Positions 13,406 to 26,500 of a stretch of DNA of 64,000 nt are shown piece by piece. Source of the stretch: Typha latifolia. Taxonomy: Eukaryota > Streptophyta > Magnoliopsida > Poales > Typhaceae. A model generated the notes under the pieces. The model did no database searches, was not told the origin of the DNA, and saw only the letters and a list, made by a program, of their open reading frames with translations. Numbering within the stretch: position 1 is the stretch's first letter; every line of letters begins with the position of its first letter. Location: assembly GCA_019914945.1 (NCBI GenBank), contig CM034102.1, positions 5,197,501 through 5,261,500 of the forward strand, read 5' to 3'. The position numbers and the translations under genes are program-made.

Positions 13406-13895
13406 CAAGGATTCTAGTTTCGGCCGATCCCGAGTGGGATCGACTGGTTTCGGCCTGCAACAGCAGCTGCAGCAGGCAACTGTCAGCTACTGAGAGAGAG
13501 AGAGAGATTAAAAAAAAAAGAGGGTGAGAGAGAGAGAGAAAAATAAAGAGAGAGTGAGGGAGAGGGAAAGATTAAAAAAAAAAAGAGAGAGAGAGAGAGA
13601 AAGATAGGAAAAAAAAATATAGGAGAGAATGAATATTTCAGACTAACAGTTAGTTAGAGGAATAGAAAAGAAGAGAGGAAGGAAGAGAGATTTTTATTTT
13701 TTAGACTTTATATGTAAGTAATTATTATTTCTTATTTTCTTATAATTTTTTTAAATTTTTTTAAAATTTCTCAACATTTTTAATAATATTTAGAATTTTA
13801 TTTAATTAAAATAGTCCGATCCGATACAGGCAGCCGATACGTATCGTTTTTCTGGACGGCCGATCCCGATTCCGATACCGATTTTTGAAACCTTG
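13406..13895. mobile_element. hAT-type MITE with 8-bp target-site duplication
   Basis: A 490-bp non-coding insertion. Its left end begins CAAGGATTCTAGTTTCGG and the reverse complement of its right end begins CAAGGTTTCAAAAATCGG, giving imperfect terminal inverted repeats that match at 13 of 18 positions. It is flanked by a perfect 8-bp direct repeat, CTTCAGAT, at 13398-13405 and 13896-13903. An 8-bp duplication with short terminal repeats is characteristic of hAT elements, so this is a non-autonomous hAT MITE. The interior is purine-rich (GAGAGA and poly-A runs at 13,490-13,620). Both ends carry GATCCCGA and CCGAT words, which look like subterminal repeats. Confidence 0.8.
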
Positions 13896-14707
13896 CTTCA
13901 GATATCTATTGAAATTGAAGTGCAGAACTTCCTTTGTCATCCAACACGTTTGTTCGCTTTAGCATCAAGTTTACTTCTAGTTTGTGCCATTTTACCCTGA
14001 TGGACCTGAAGTGGTGCCATGATTTTGCAAATTGCAATATGACATAACTACTGGAACTGTTACGAATACCCATAACTATTGGAACTGTATGTCCACAGTT
14101 TTGTTGAAGACACTATCAACATATACAAAATAACATCACACAGCAAGTTACCCAAGAAAAGTTACAAATAATTAAAAATAAAATAAGGTTCATTAAGCAA
14201 TAATTGTGCATATCAACTTCATTTTTTCTCCATAATCTAAAGATAAGATTGAGTGCAAAAGAATAGATGCAGAAATTAGCAAGCAATACAGACTGTCAGA
14301 ACATAATATACACACAAAAGACTACATTACTACAATATTGCCAACCTAATTTATAGAAAAACCTGGTTCTAAACACGCTGAACAATGAACTGTGCTAACC
14401 ATTAAAACCAAATCAAAGAATCTTATAATAAACACTTCAGCCTATTTAACCTCCAAACATCTCAGAAAACAAAGAATACAACATGAGTCAAAATTCTGAA
14501 AACATTCAAGAAATAAATAAGAAATCCGACAGAAGAACTAATAAATACTGTTAATGGACGAAAATAATTCCATGGTGTTTAGTGCATAGAAAGCTCCAAG
14601 TGAAAGTGAACAATAAAGGTTTCCCGCGGTAAGTAAAACTTTCGTTTAACCAACATAAATACAAATTCACAGATATAGTTCCAAAAAGTAGAAAAAAGAA
14701 AGCATTA

Positions 14708-17700
14708 AGGAAAAATGTAGCAAGAGGCTCAGATCTGCCACTTTTATGAGAAGGCAACACGAGGCCCATAAGAACCTGAACCAATGCAAACAGCTGCAAA
14801 ATGGTTGCCTGCAGATCAGAAGGCCTTCCAAATAATGCCCCGCTGTGCGAATCCAGAGTTCATTCAGATGTTAGACTGAAATTGCTTTGTTCCCATCTAT
14901 GGCAATCATCACAGCCTTTCTACATAGACGATACATCTTCCTTGCTAGGGTTATCAAAATAATCAAGCCACTCAAGCTTGGCTCAGTATTAGACTCAAGC
15001 CAAGCTTCATCACCCTTCTCAGGCTTGAAATTGAGCTCAAATTGACATTAAATGAGCTAACCTTGATCATTGATCTTACCCTCACATTTGTTTTGAAGCC
15101 AACCTTATAAACCAAGCTCAGCCAATTAAACCCTTATTTGTTGCCAAATGAGAGGACATCAAAATTACATCGAGGGGTCGGGACAAAACTGGTTGCCTGC
15201 AGATCAGCAGGCTTTCCTAGATCAGTAGATTGCCCTCCAGTTAGGGGTGAAAACGGATCGGATATGAATCAGATAGTAGCAAAACCATACAAACTGAGGC
15301 TCAGATCTGCCACTTCTATGATAAGTCACCTATGTGGCCCATTTGGACCTGAATAATAGCAAATGGCTGCAAAACGGTTGCCTGCAGTCTGCAGAGAAGC
15401 AGACCTTCCAAAGATTGCCTTGCCATTTGGAGTGAGATTTAAGACAAGCCATGCTTGTGCATCCTCATGTGGCAAACATCACAGCCTTTCTAAGTGGATA
15501 AGCATATCTCGTTGCTAGAATTATAAAATAATCAAGCAATCCTCAGGCATATATTAGGCCAATTAAGCTTATCAGGACCAAAATTAATTCAAGCCAAGAT
15601 TGATAAGAGAACTGCTCAATCAATCTCTATGTATGTGTGTGTGTGAACCAGATATCAATTTATAAATGGATCTTGCAAATGCAAGTCACAACTAAGACGA
15701 TCTCCATTTGATACTCGACATCCCCATTGCAGCTCTACTACCAAGCATTAGTGCATCCAGTGAGATTCTTTCTTATTACCACCATCACCATCAGTATTAC
15801 CTAACAATGGCTGCAACTCAGTTGCCTGTGTACAACAGACCATCTTGAGCTGCCCCCAATTGCTAATCAATAGTTTAGGAAATTCCTGCAGTCATGGCTA
15901 GATAGGGCTGTCAAAATAATCGAGTTGGCTCGTGGTCAGCTTGATAAGGCTTGGCCAGGCTCGGGTCGTTTTTGAAACAAGTCAAGTTTGATCAATTACC
16001 CCTACCTACAAAGGATATGCCATTGCATAAGAGATGGGATTATCAACCAGTTAAATAAAGGAATGGGGTTTGACAAAGTCACAAAAGTTAGAAAGGGAAA
16101 GCAATTGACATACAGAGCTGATGATAGGGAACTGAGGTTGCCATCAATTAGACGATTTTGAAAGGCAAAACAAACAACAAACCTCTTTCTCTCTGTTTCT
16201 AATCTAGTGGTTCGAAGAGGACCCATTTGTGACATGATATCCATGAGCTCATCAGCTCGAGAAGATGTGTGCATGCATGGAAAATGCGGAGGTATTTCTT
16301 TTTCCCGTCATTTTGGAGAAATAAAGAGAGTGAACGTAGGCATAGGTTTTAATGAGTTTTGAGTGAGAGAGAGAGAGCTGGGAGAGGATTTGCGGTGATC
16401 TACCATCAGAGTAAAAGCTGCTCCAAGTCTCAAATCTGTCAGGAGAAACAGTACAAGATTAAACAAATTTTGGGCAGATTCTATCACATCAATCCTCCAA
16501 TCGTCTCTTTTCATGGAGCCTTTTCTAGCTCTTTTGTTTTTTTTTTGCTGGAGGGTAGAAGTAGAATGTATATTTAAATCTTGGATCCCTGTGGATTGTA
16601 TTGAAAATCTTGGATCCCTGTGGGTTGTATTTTTCAATGGCTTAAGAACATTGAGGATATATAAATCCAAATAATAATGCCAAAGAAAATTGCTACCACA
16701 TCACCATCACCCAACAAAGGCTGCAAACTCCGTTTGCCTGTTAACAAACAGGCCGTCCAAGAGTTGCCCTGCCACAAATTTGTTTCCCAATCCAGCCAAA
16801 ACCGGATGCAGGAACCAGATCAAACGGCTATTATCCGATCCTACACTTGAACATAGCTCGGCTCGATTACACCCCTACCTACTGAGTTCTTCCATTTCAG
16901 AAGAGATAGGATTATCAACTAGTGTACCAATGAAGAGCGATGGAGTTTGACAAAAGGTAGAACGGGAAAGCTATTAACACATAGCTGATGACAGAAAACT
17001 GTGGCTGTCATCAAGTAGATGATTCTGAAAGACAAAACAAACAACAAACCTTGACAAAATCAATAAGTACTGCACTACTGCTGATGGAAGAAGAGAGATT
17101 TTTAGTTCCAAAGATCCAGTGGATGATGAATGAGGGTGTGGTGCAGCAAATATAACTTTTTGCTTTGAACAACAGAAACATAGGAATAACAGATAAAGTT
17201 TCAATGAGAGTGACTGAAATCAACTGAAATGTTACAACTTGAACACCTTGTTAGGAAATCAACTGCATTGTATCCAGATGAAACCAAATGAAATCCATCC
17301 AGAATTGGTTCCAAGCATAGTGTACTAGATCCAGGTTGCACATGTGAGAAAACTAGATAAAAATCCAATTTCATCAAATTCTATTTCTAGGATTTAGGGT
17401 TTAGGGTTTCCAAACAGGATGGATGCTAAAGAAAAAGATAAAAAGTAAAGAGGCTCAGATCTGCCAACTCAAGGCCCATTTGGGCCGGAATCATAGCAAA
17501 TGGTTGCAAAATGGTTGCCTACGGATCCGCATGCCTTCCAAAGATTGCCCCCACCGTCGATTGATAGTTTCATTCCAATTTTTGAGTAGCAATGCTAGTG
17601 CATGCTCGTTTGGCGACCATCATAGCCTTTCTACATCGAATTAGGGCTGTCAAAATAATCAAGCAGCTCGAGCTCAGCTCGGAATTAGTCAAATAAACCC

Positions 17701-18000
17701 TTCCAAGGCACAACATTAATTTCAAGCCAAGCTTGATCAGAGGTCAGCTCGATCAAACTCTCCCTCTCTCTCTCTCCATATATATGTGTGTGTGTATGTA
17801 TATATGTATATAAATCCGAATGTATAATGTCAAAGAACATTGCCGCCACCACCACCACCACCATCACCCAACAATGGCTGCAAACTCCGGTTGCCTGTCA
17901 ACAACCAGGCCATCCAAGAGTTGCCCTGCCACAAATTTGTTTCCCGCATCCGGCCAAGACCGGATGCGGGAACCAGATCAGACAGCTATTATCCGACCCG
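14708..18000. repeat. Diverged array of two alternating non-coding repeat modules
   Basis: Two modules recur. Module A contains GAGGCTCAGATCTGCCA, then TGGTTGCCTGC, then CATCACAGCCTTTCTA and AAAATAATCAAGC; it is seen at about 14,727-15,010, 15,296-15,600 and 17,450-17,740. Module B contains ACCATCACCCAACAA, GGCTGCAAACTC, GAGTTGCCCTGCCACAAATT and a CATCAAGTAGATGATT-type 3' part; it is seen at about 15,790-16,190, 16,700-17,050 and 17,857-18,000. The best pair of B copies (16,700 and 17,857) is close to 90% identical over 140 bp by eye. Copies share the same orientation, so this is an old tandem amplification of an A-B unit, partly deleted. No reading frame is conserved between copies. A telomere-like TTTAGGG pair lies at about 17,394-17,409. 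Confidence 0.65.
17941..17972. repeat. Perfect 13-bp inverted repeat (GC-rich hairpin)
   Basis: TTCCCGCATCCGG at 17941-17953 is repeated as its exact reverse complement at 17960-17972, with a 6-nt spacer. It sits in the last module B copy of the repeat array; the sister copy near 16,790-16,822 has a degenerate version. Could be a recombination or cruciform-forming sequence; no function is evident. Confidence 0.7.
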
Positions 18001-18289
18001 TTTCCACCCATAGTTGCAAAGAACGCGAGAAGATTAGGGTTACCAACCGTCATTCGCATCTTCTCATGCTTTCTTGCCTGCTCGTAGCATAGATGGCTCA
18101 GGTAAACCCAGCCATCGATCATCTCCTCCATCTCTACCACCACGAACGAGCACCTACTTAACGATGGGCACAGGTAGGTACGTTGCCTGCGGATAGAGCT
18201 GACCTGCCATTGTTAGATAGCTCGCGAATAGCAAAGAGGAGATATAGGACATTCCTGCAATCGGGGTTCGGGGCTCGCAGGTCGCAGAG

Positions 18290-18293
<4 letters not shown>

Positions 18294-18328
<35 letters not shown>
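18294..18328. repeat. (GA)n microsatellite
   Basis: An uninterrupted GA dinucleotide run of about 17 units. It follows the repeat array and precedes an AT-rich tract. Open frames across it are low-complexity artefacts. Confidence 0.9.
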
Positions 18329-18332
<4 letters not shown>

Positions 18333-18499
18333 ACAATAGGAAGAGGGGATGATGGAGACAAGAAGACATGACCTCGCTCTCGTTCGTATCGCCCGAAGAT
18401 ATCGGACGGTTAGGAAGACCACACAGATAGTTGATGATCTTTTCATCGACGGCTAAGGTAAAACCGAGTTTTTGACCAAACGGCTCTTCCAAATTTTAT

Positions 18500-20136
18500 A
18501 TACCAAAATAAATATCAAAATGGTTACAGTAATCTCAGCATTTTATTTAAGAAAAATAATGCTAACAATTTTAGTAATTTTTTCAATATATAAATCATTG
18601 ATTTAATGATTAACATTTTATGTGTAATAACAAAAACAACATAAGGGGTTAAATATATTAATATATATATATATATATGTATATATATGCTAAACTTGTT
18701 AACATTTCTATCTAAAAGTAAAATGATAATTTTACTAGTGTTATACTGACAGCTAGAGTAAAACAGACCGCTTCTAATATTTAATTTAAGGTGCAATCTT
18801 TATTAGTAAAAAAAAGTTAGAGAAAGCGTTAGTTGATAAAATAAAATTAGCTTTCCTCGATGCATTAAAGATTATAGTTTTTTCTCCTATTTTGCTAATT
18901 ATAAATATTATTCACAAATTCTTTAATATAGAAGTTTTAAATTTTTTTTATAGATAATAGGTTATGTATATGATAAATAAAAATTATCCATTTCTAATAT
19001 ATATTGGATAATGAAAATGGATTATAACTATACAACCGAGTGGATTATATCAACTCCAGGAAAGCTTCATGTAGACCTAAATCATATATTTGTTTTGCAT
19101 TATGGTTCTTATGGAGCTCACCCTTACTTAGACGAGCCTCAGTAGTATTTGTGATAAATAATGGACTAGCTAATCCTTAATATGACTAATTAATTGGATA
19201 TAAGATCTATACCTTTGTAAACCAACTCAACAACTTTTCTTTTTATCCACCTACAATAATTCTGCAAACTGTTCAGTATATATTTGTAATTTACTATTCA
19301 ATTTAATTTATAATCACTTTCAGGTGCATCACACTTTCACTCATAATTTATATTCACTATTTCTTCATATATTACATTGTTATCTATGTTACATGGGACA
19401 TCCTACTAATTGACTGCATTTAAAATGAAATTATAGACGACAAATAACTAGCAATATTTAAGGGTTCTCAGGGAATAAATGGCATTTTTTATTTGCATGG
19501 ACCCTAACCAAAATATTAATTGAGTTCATTGATGATCATGCACCACGAATGTTATATACATATTTTGCACGAATATTGAATTAGGCTGATATATCAAAAA
19601 CATAATTTTGTTGAATATAGATTTCTAACTAACTATTCAGTTTAATAAATAACAATATTTTCAGTGTATTATTTTTTAAATTTTATTATATTTATATATT
19701 TTTATGTATTACTTTCTTATATTGTTATCACTCATTAGATATCGTAATAATCAGTTGTATTTAAAAAAACACTGTAAACGACAAACACAACACTTTTATT
19801 AACAATTATATAATATTTATAATGATTAGTCACATTTAGAATAGTATTACAAACGACAAACGACAAACGATAAATGATAAACGGTAAACAATAAGCAACA
19901 AACAACACTTCCATTAAGAATCATAAGAAAATAAATATTATCTAAAATATTAGTCTGAGCTCACTCTCTCTCACTCTCTCTCTCTCTCTACATATATATA
20001 TACTGAGGACTGGGGTACTCAAAATTTTGTTGATGGCTAGAAATATTTTACTTCTAAGTTATCCGATAAATCCAAAAAAAAAGTGAATTAGGATTTAGAC
20101 ATGCCTAGGAAAATCTTAGTGATGAACACCATATCG
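18500..20136. other. AT-rich gene-free tract with diverged ~350-bp direct repeat
   Basis: No genes are visible. Two similar blocks (about 19,270-19,440 and 19,620-19,780) share an order of words: TTTAATWAATAA, a TTTCA-GTG step, a run with ATTATTT, TTATATTGTTATC, then a CATTTAAAA-type segment and an ACGACAAA word. This points to an old direct duplication. A (TA)n run lies at about 18,657-18,679 and CT repeats at about 19,965-19,988. Confidence 0.45.
19849..19916. repeat. Heptanucleotide tandem repeat, ACAAACG-type
   Basis: About eight imperfect 7-bp units (ACAAACG, ACAAACG, ACAAACG, ATAAATG, ATAAACG, GTAAACA, ATAAGCA, ACAAACA) lie head to tail. Isolated ACGACAAA words occur upstream at about 19,437 and 19,778, so the heptad was probably seeded from the larger diverged repeat around it. 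Confidence 0.75.
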
Positions 20137-20166
20137 GTATACAGTATACAGTATACAGTATACAGT
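20137..20166. repeat. 7-bp tandem repeat AGTATAC, PDS5 upstream region
   Basis: Four head-to-tail copies of a 7-bp unit reading GTATACA. Each contains the palindrome GTATAC, so the array can form several alternative hairpins. It lies about 0.4 kb upstream of the PDS5 start codon. Confidence 0.85.
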
Positions 20167-20461
20167 GAGCATATCAAGACAAGATTCTACTCGGAAATAC
20201 GTAACGGCAGTTGGTTTTCTAGCCAAAAAAAGAACGAACTTTTCTTGTAATAGCCTTCCATAAACCCCGTTGTATATATCCCATCCTGTGCTCATCTCTC
20301 GGCAGAGAAAACCTTCGTATTCATTGCTCAACGAAGCGAAATAAGGGAAGGAATCAAAGTATAGACAATAAACGAGCAGGTAATTATCGTCGATCGCCCG
20401 TGTAAACCCCCCTGCCCTTCCTATCATTTCTATCTCCAGTTGTTCGATCGCGTTCTTTGGT

Positions 20462-20512
20462 CCCTATATATGAGTTCTGATCCGGCTTTCTAGGGTTTAT
20501 CTAGGGTTTGAG
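20462..20512 (+). promoter_or_regulatory. PDS5 proximal promoter/leader: TATA-like box and two telo-box motifs
   Basis: CTATATATG near 20,464 is a TATA-like element about 80 bp before the PDS5 start codon. It is followed by two TAGGGTTT words (about 20,491-20,498 and 20,502-20,509), inverted telo-box motifs (AAACCCTA) commonly found near the transcription start of plant growth and housekeeping genes. Position and motif identity are seen; activity is inferred. Confidence 0.5.
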
Positions 20513-20547
20513 TCGCGATCGAGCAGGAGATCTCGGAGTTTGGTGCA

Positions 20548-23500
20548 ATGGCGATCCCGGAGAAGGAGCTGGAGGACCGGCTCCGGGAGGTTGGAAGCCG
20601 GCTTGGCTCTCCGCCCACCGCAGTTGATGAACTCCTCCCTCTTCTCGATGTGAGACCTCTTTGTTTCTCTTCTCTTGATGATTCTTGTTTCGGGGTCTCT
20701 GGTTTAGAGACCATTTCTTGGGATTTTTTTTTCTTAGTAGGATGTGCGTCGTTGCATTCTGCGGTTTTCCCGTTTGCTTCTTTCTGTGGTCTGCAAAATC
20801 ATGCTTCAGTTCAATGTATGTGGTCTCATTTTGATGTTTTTGATACAGACGGTGTGGAATGGTATGATATGTGCTTCTCATACATTGAGTCATTGGAAGT
20901 TATATTAAGATATTGTTGCATGCTTTGTGGATATATTCCTAATGATGATCTGAAGGTGCTCAGTATTTGGCTTGGCCATGGAATCATGAAACTAGAAAAT
21001 TGAGTGTTGATGGCCGTACTTTGAGATGATTCACCTAGTCATCCAATTTAAGCCTTAATATTTCTGTGAAAGAAATGATAGTGGGAGAAACTTCTCTTTG
21101 TCGAGCTTTGTATAAGGCCGTTGCATGCATGTTGATTGTAAGATTCTCTGTATCTTGTGTAAACAATCAGGTGTGTAAAAGTAGTTATGTTTCTAGCATT
21201 CTTAAGAGCTTATTAATGTGCGAAGAGCCATAATAATTTCAGAGGGCAATTTTCACGAAAAGGAAAGATAATAAAATGGATAGCAATCTGTCGTATGTGA
21301 TTTTCAGAGCTCCTTTTAATAGCTTTAATTCCTAATAATTTGGTTACTCTGGTTATTGACTGGGCCGTACATTTTTTCAACAGAGCAAATAAATAAACTT
21401 TGTTCATTGTGTTAATGACTTAATGCATTCCTCCTTGCTGTTGATTCTAGTTTCCTTTTTTCTTAGTGACCATCGTTAAGTGAATATAGGTTGTTTATAC
21501 CTGTGGCATCCTTCTTAGGGTAACATTATTTCCTATCTGCATCCAGAAAGTTGAAAGCTTCTTGTCAAGAGTGGAACAATCACCATCCCAGTCAATGTTA
21601 AATGCACTACAGCCTACAATGAATGCACTAGTTGCTAAAGAGCTTCTAGGATATTCTGATACAGACGTAAAAGTTGCTTTGGCATCATGTATTAGTGAAG
21701 TCACGAGAATAACTGCACCAGATGCTCCATATGATGATGATTCGATGAAGGTTCAGTTCCTTTTTCTTATCATTGCAGTTACCTGCTATTAAGACATATT
21801 TGTCTGTACTATGACCTTGGAAATGTGGTGGTGTTTGAGCTTGTTTAAGCTTGTAACTTTGGCCTTCTGCTCAAAATTTCAGGAGCTATTTCTGAGAATT
21901 GTGGAATCCTTTGAAAAGTTAGATGATATGTCCAGTACTTCATATGGGAAGAGGGTTTCAATTCTTGAAACTGTTGCAAAGGTTCGCTCATGCGTTGTGA
22001 TGCTGGATCTTGAATGTGACGATCTTATTCTAGACATGTTTCGCCATTTCCTGAAGACTATAAGGTAAGGAATCCTTTAAATGCTTCACCATATCATGCA
22101 TTATTTTGTTTGTTCCTTTGGTTGTCAAGGGGGCCAGGTGGTATGGAGAAGGTAGACCTATAATGCCTAGGGTTTCCTTAGATATACGCAAGCCATTATG
22201 TGCCGAAATATAGCTCCCTTATATAGAACTTGAAGCACACATTTTTGTATTTAAACATTCATGCCGACATGTATCTCAGTGAGATATGACATTCTAATTA
22301 ATTTATCAATCAGGGACGGCATGTTTCTGCAATTAAATTTTTTTTGAGAGAACTGTAGTTAATGTTGTTAACTTGATACTCATGTTATCAACGGAAGTTG
22401 ATGGACCCACATGTCTTCTTTCAATCTTCATAAGTTTATATCTGCTAAAATATAATTATAAGTTTTTTGTATAGGCCCCTTTTCAAATGAGGAGAATATA
22501 TTATATATCTTTAGATTGATATAAGATAGCTTTTAATGAGAACCTCATTATGGTTGTTTGTGTCAGTACTAACATGTCTTTATCAGTATTCTGAAAGGGA
22601 AATTATTGTATCCAATAATGAGTTTATATACATCTTCCTATTAATTGCTACAATTGTATGGCAGCAGCAAATTTTATTGTGTCACTCATAAGAGAATGGT
22701 TCCTTTTCTTTAGGCTATATGAAGAAATTCCATTTCTTGATTTCTTCTCTGTTATCAGTATTTTCTATTTCTGAAGTGCAAGAATTAGAATGTGTTATAG
22801 TGGACTTGTATTGACTAAAAGTTGCATGGCTTTTAAAATATAGCATATTTTGATACCACAACTGACTATTTCTGAGTGTTAAACAACTGTCCTGGTCAGT
22901 CAGCTAGAGCTTATGAAGGATGTTTAGCATCTCTTTCTTGTTTCCTTACCGCTTTACAAGATGATTTTAACTTGTGACTTCATTGATAAAAATTGTGTTC
23001 TTCAATTGTGTGAATTTTGGTTGCTTGCTTCTTGAATTTTTGATAAATTTATGCTGTTCCTCCGTTCTTATTGGCTTTAGTTGGTTAGTAAATTATACTG
23101 AAAGCTGTTTGTTTTATTTGTAGCTTAAATCATCCAGAAAATGTCTTCTCTTCAATGGAGACCATAATGACACTCGTGATAGAGGAGAGTGAAGATATTT
23201 CTCCAAATCTTGTTTCATGCCTTTTAGATAGTGTGGAAAAGGGCAACAAAGTAAATCTCATCCTTGTACTGCTGTCATCTTCCCTTGAGCTGCATGCACA
23301 TATGCAATCTCTTTATTTTCTTAAATCTTTCTTTTTTCAGCTGAGTTCACTTAGACTTGCGGAGAAAGTAATCTGTAACTGTGCTGTGAAATTAAAACCG
23401 ACCTTGATGGAGAGACTCCAAGACGTTCCTTCAAACAAGTACAGCAAGATTGTTTACTCTCTTTGCCAAGAGAATTCTGACACTTTGGAGCACAATGATG

Positions 23501-26500
23501 AAGATGCTTTTGCGGATGATATGGTGCGACAATATCTCCTGGTTAATCAATATGCAATATTATTTTTAAGTGGTCAATTCGGTCATTTATATTTCAGAGG
23601 ATATAGATATGTTACGTCATAGATAGTCACTCTTTTGAAAAATATCTAACTTGATTGCAGAGGTGAATGATGCAGTACCGTTTTCTTCTTTTAGCTGTTA
23701 GACTGCATTACTAGGAATTTCAGTGATCTTGTGCATTCTTGAGCTAAATTGCTTGTCCAGGATTTGTAAATTTAGAAAAGGCTTATTCTGATTATGATGG
23801 AATCTTAACCTATCTAATGGTTTATGTGCAACTGTGGGATCCTTAACATTAGAGCTGAGAATTTCAGTAATAAGCTCATTCTAGTGATGTTAAGAAGCAT
23901 ATGTTGTATGATTAAATGCATTGCAGATATATTAATTCTTTCAACCCTCTTAACCAGTGTATATTTCTTTGATTAGTATGTTATAATCTGCATTGAGAAT
24001 ATTAGATACTATATGTCCATGTTATGTCCATTTATGGCTATTCCTATAATTTTTTTTTTTAAAAATTGATTAGAAAATTAACAGGTTTCTTGCAATTTTA
24101 TTCATGTGCCTACTCATTTCCTCCAACAATTTATCATTCCAATGTAAATTGGTGTCTCTCCAGCAATGGAGGAGGCTGCACAGATATTGCTCTCCTCAGA
24201 CCACCATGGTTGGAGCCTTGTGGCCTCGTGGCCTCGTGTACTTGGATCCTCTAATATATCATACTTATACACAAGTGTTTTTTTCTTTTCAGTTGTCAAA
24301 ACTATAACTATTTTAATAGATACAGTTCACTTTTTTTCCGTCCCAAAGTGATCGTGGAGTGCATCTGTTAGAGTTCGGAAGCATGTCAACTCATCTCTTC
24401 ATCATTATGTTGAGAACTTATAAGTTATAACAACCTATATGATGTTAACTCTTGGTGAACATTTTTCATGTAGTCACAAAAGGATGCTTCCTGAGAAGCT
24501 GCTATGTGATCAGAACTTAATTTCTTTCTAATCCTTTATATCTGTCTATCAACACCTTCAATGTCTACTGGAATTTTGAGCTTATATGGCTATGAAAATG
24601 ATATCAGGTAATAAAAGGTCACTAATGGTATTGGTCTTGCATTTCAAATGAAGAACAATATGTTTATTCTCTTTTCTTTTATTGTAAATGTAGGCAAAAT
24701 TGGAGATCTACATTGCATGCAGTGATTCCTCTTGAAATTTCTTGACTTTAACATCTATAGCTGATTATATTCTTCTCATTTAATTTATGAACAGTTCCTG
24801 TGACTACCCTATTTATCAGTGATCAAGTTGGAGTATTACTATTTATGGCACTTCTCGCTTGTCATTATGTCGTAGAAACTCTGAATGTTGGCATTAGCAT
24901 GATTTTATTTCTCTCTCTTTGAAGTTTTACTTCTCTTTTTTGTTGCTTTATTGTATGTCATTTCTCTTCGGATGGTTATAATACCTAGGCTTGTTGATAC
25001 CATGTAATGTTACTTGATATGGGCTGATATAATGTATATAATGCAATAAGCTGCCCATTGAACATCTTGCTATTAGCCAGCATATTACTTTTCTGAGTTG
25101 TACTTTTGTGTCTCAGGCAGATGACAGCAAACTATCAGAAAGGACTGTTTCTGATGAATTACCTCAGGCAGGCTGTCTCATACGTGGAATTGCGTTGTTA
25201 GCATTTACAGTTAACTATGAATATAATATAAAATTTCATATTTTCAATTTCAGGGATCTGCAAAGTTGCCGCAAGAAGTTGGTTGCCCGGAAGAGGTCAG
25301 TACTGTTAAAAGCAAGTCATCAGGAGTGATGATGAGTAATGGTACTATTCCATTAGGCAATGGTGAATTTGTGGTCAAAACAATTACTACTAAACAGAAA
25401 TGTGAAAGTTCTTGTCAAGGTGGCCAGTCTGAAAGTACTGTTTTAGGAAATGCAGAGGAGCCTGATAACATGGAGCCAGCTGCTGTAAAGCTAGATTCAG
25501 ATCTCAATGGCAAGAAAATAAGAGGTCGCAAAACTAATTGTTCTAGTCAGTTAATAGAAGCCACTGATTGTTATAGGGTTAATAGTGATGAAGAGACAAC
25601 CATAGTACCTGGCAGGAAAAAAGGCCCTAAAAAAGAAGCTGATAGTGCACAATTTCTTGGTCCATCTGCTAAAGAAGTAGAATCGTCTTTATCATTGGAC
25701 TGCACCAAAAGAGATGAACTTCAACCCCCTTTAACGGCTGACAGTGGAACTGATGTTGCAACACGACAGGTTGAGAGTTTGCCTGACTCAGCTCGACCAA
25801 AAGGAAGTCGGCATCATAGGTCAAAAGTATCTGCTAAGAGAGGCCGTGGAGATATGGCAATAAATGAGGCGTTGCCTCATTCTGAGCTGAAAAGAGTTGT
25901 CGGAAATAATGGAACCCAAGATCATGTATTACCATCTGAAAGTTCAGATTCTAAGGAGTTGCAGGGTATCAATGATTCAGAAGGAAAGTCCTTGACAGGC
26001 TTGGCTAGAAATGGTCAACCAAAGAGTGCTAGTGTCCATGAAACACCGGATATTGTTACAGGCAATTCTGAGCTAAAATCTCGAGGACTTACAGCTAAAA
26101 CTGGATCTACAAGAAATGTTAGTGAGGGAGAATCATCACAAAAACAAAAGTCCAATTTTAAGCCGAAGAGAAAAGCGAACTCTGAAGAAAATAAAACCGG
26201 AGAACCCAGTTTGAAGGTGATCATATACTATTGGTAACTCTTACCTTTTTTATATCACATAACTAGAAAAGTATGCTATAACGACAAGGCTATCCAATTA
26301 ATGAGCTGTGAACTTTCTATTCTTAGAAAATATATTAACCAAATGCTGGAGTGTCTCTTTAATCCCTGCCTTCACATATTGGTAGGTTATTTTTGCATGT
26401 AGCCAAGTGGATAGCAAGTGTTTACCATAAACATCCACTTCTTCGAAAAGGATATGCTAGTGGATTGTACAATATGCTTTGGAGTCCAATCTATCACACA

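Noticed and set aside
13206..13460. 84-aa minus-strand frame with a hydrophobic middle
   Set aside because: It crosses the left end of the hAT MITE and matches no family known to me.
17820..18143. Possible exons in the repeat array (frames with His-rich start or GNGSDNSCLIWF)
   Set aside because: The frames are not conserved between repeat copies, which differ by frame-breaking indels.
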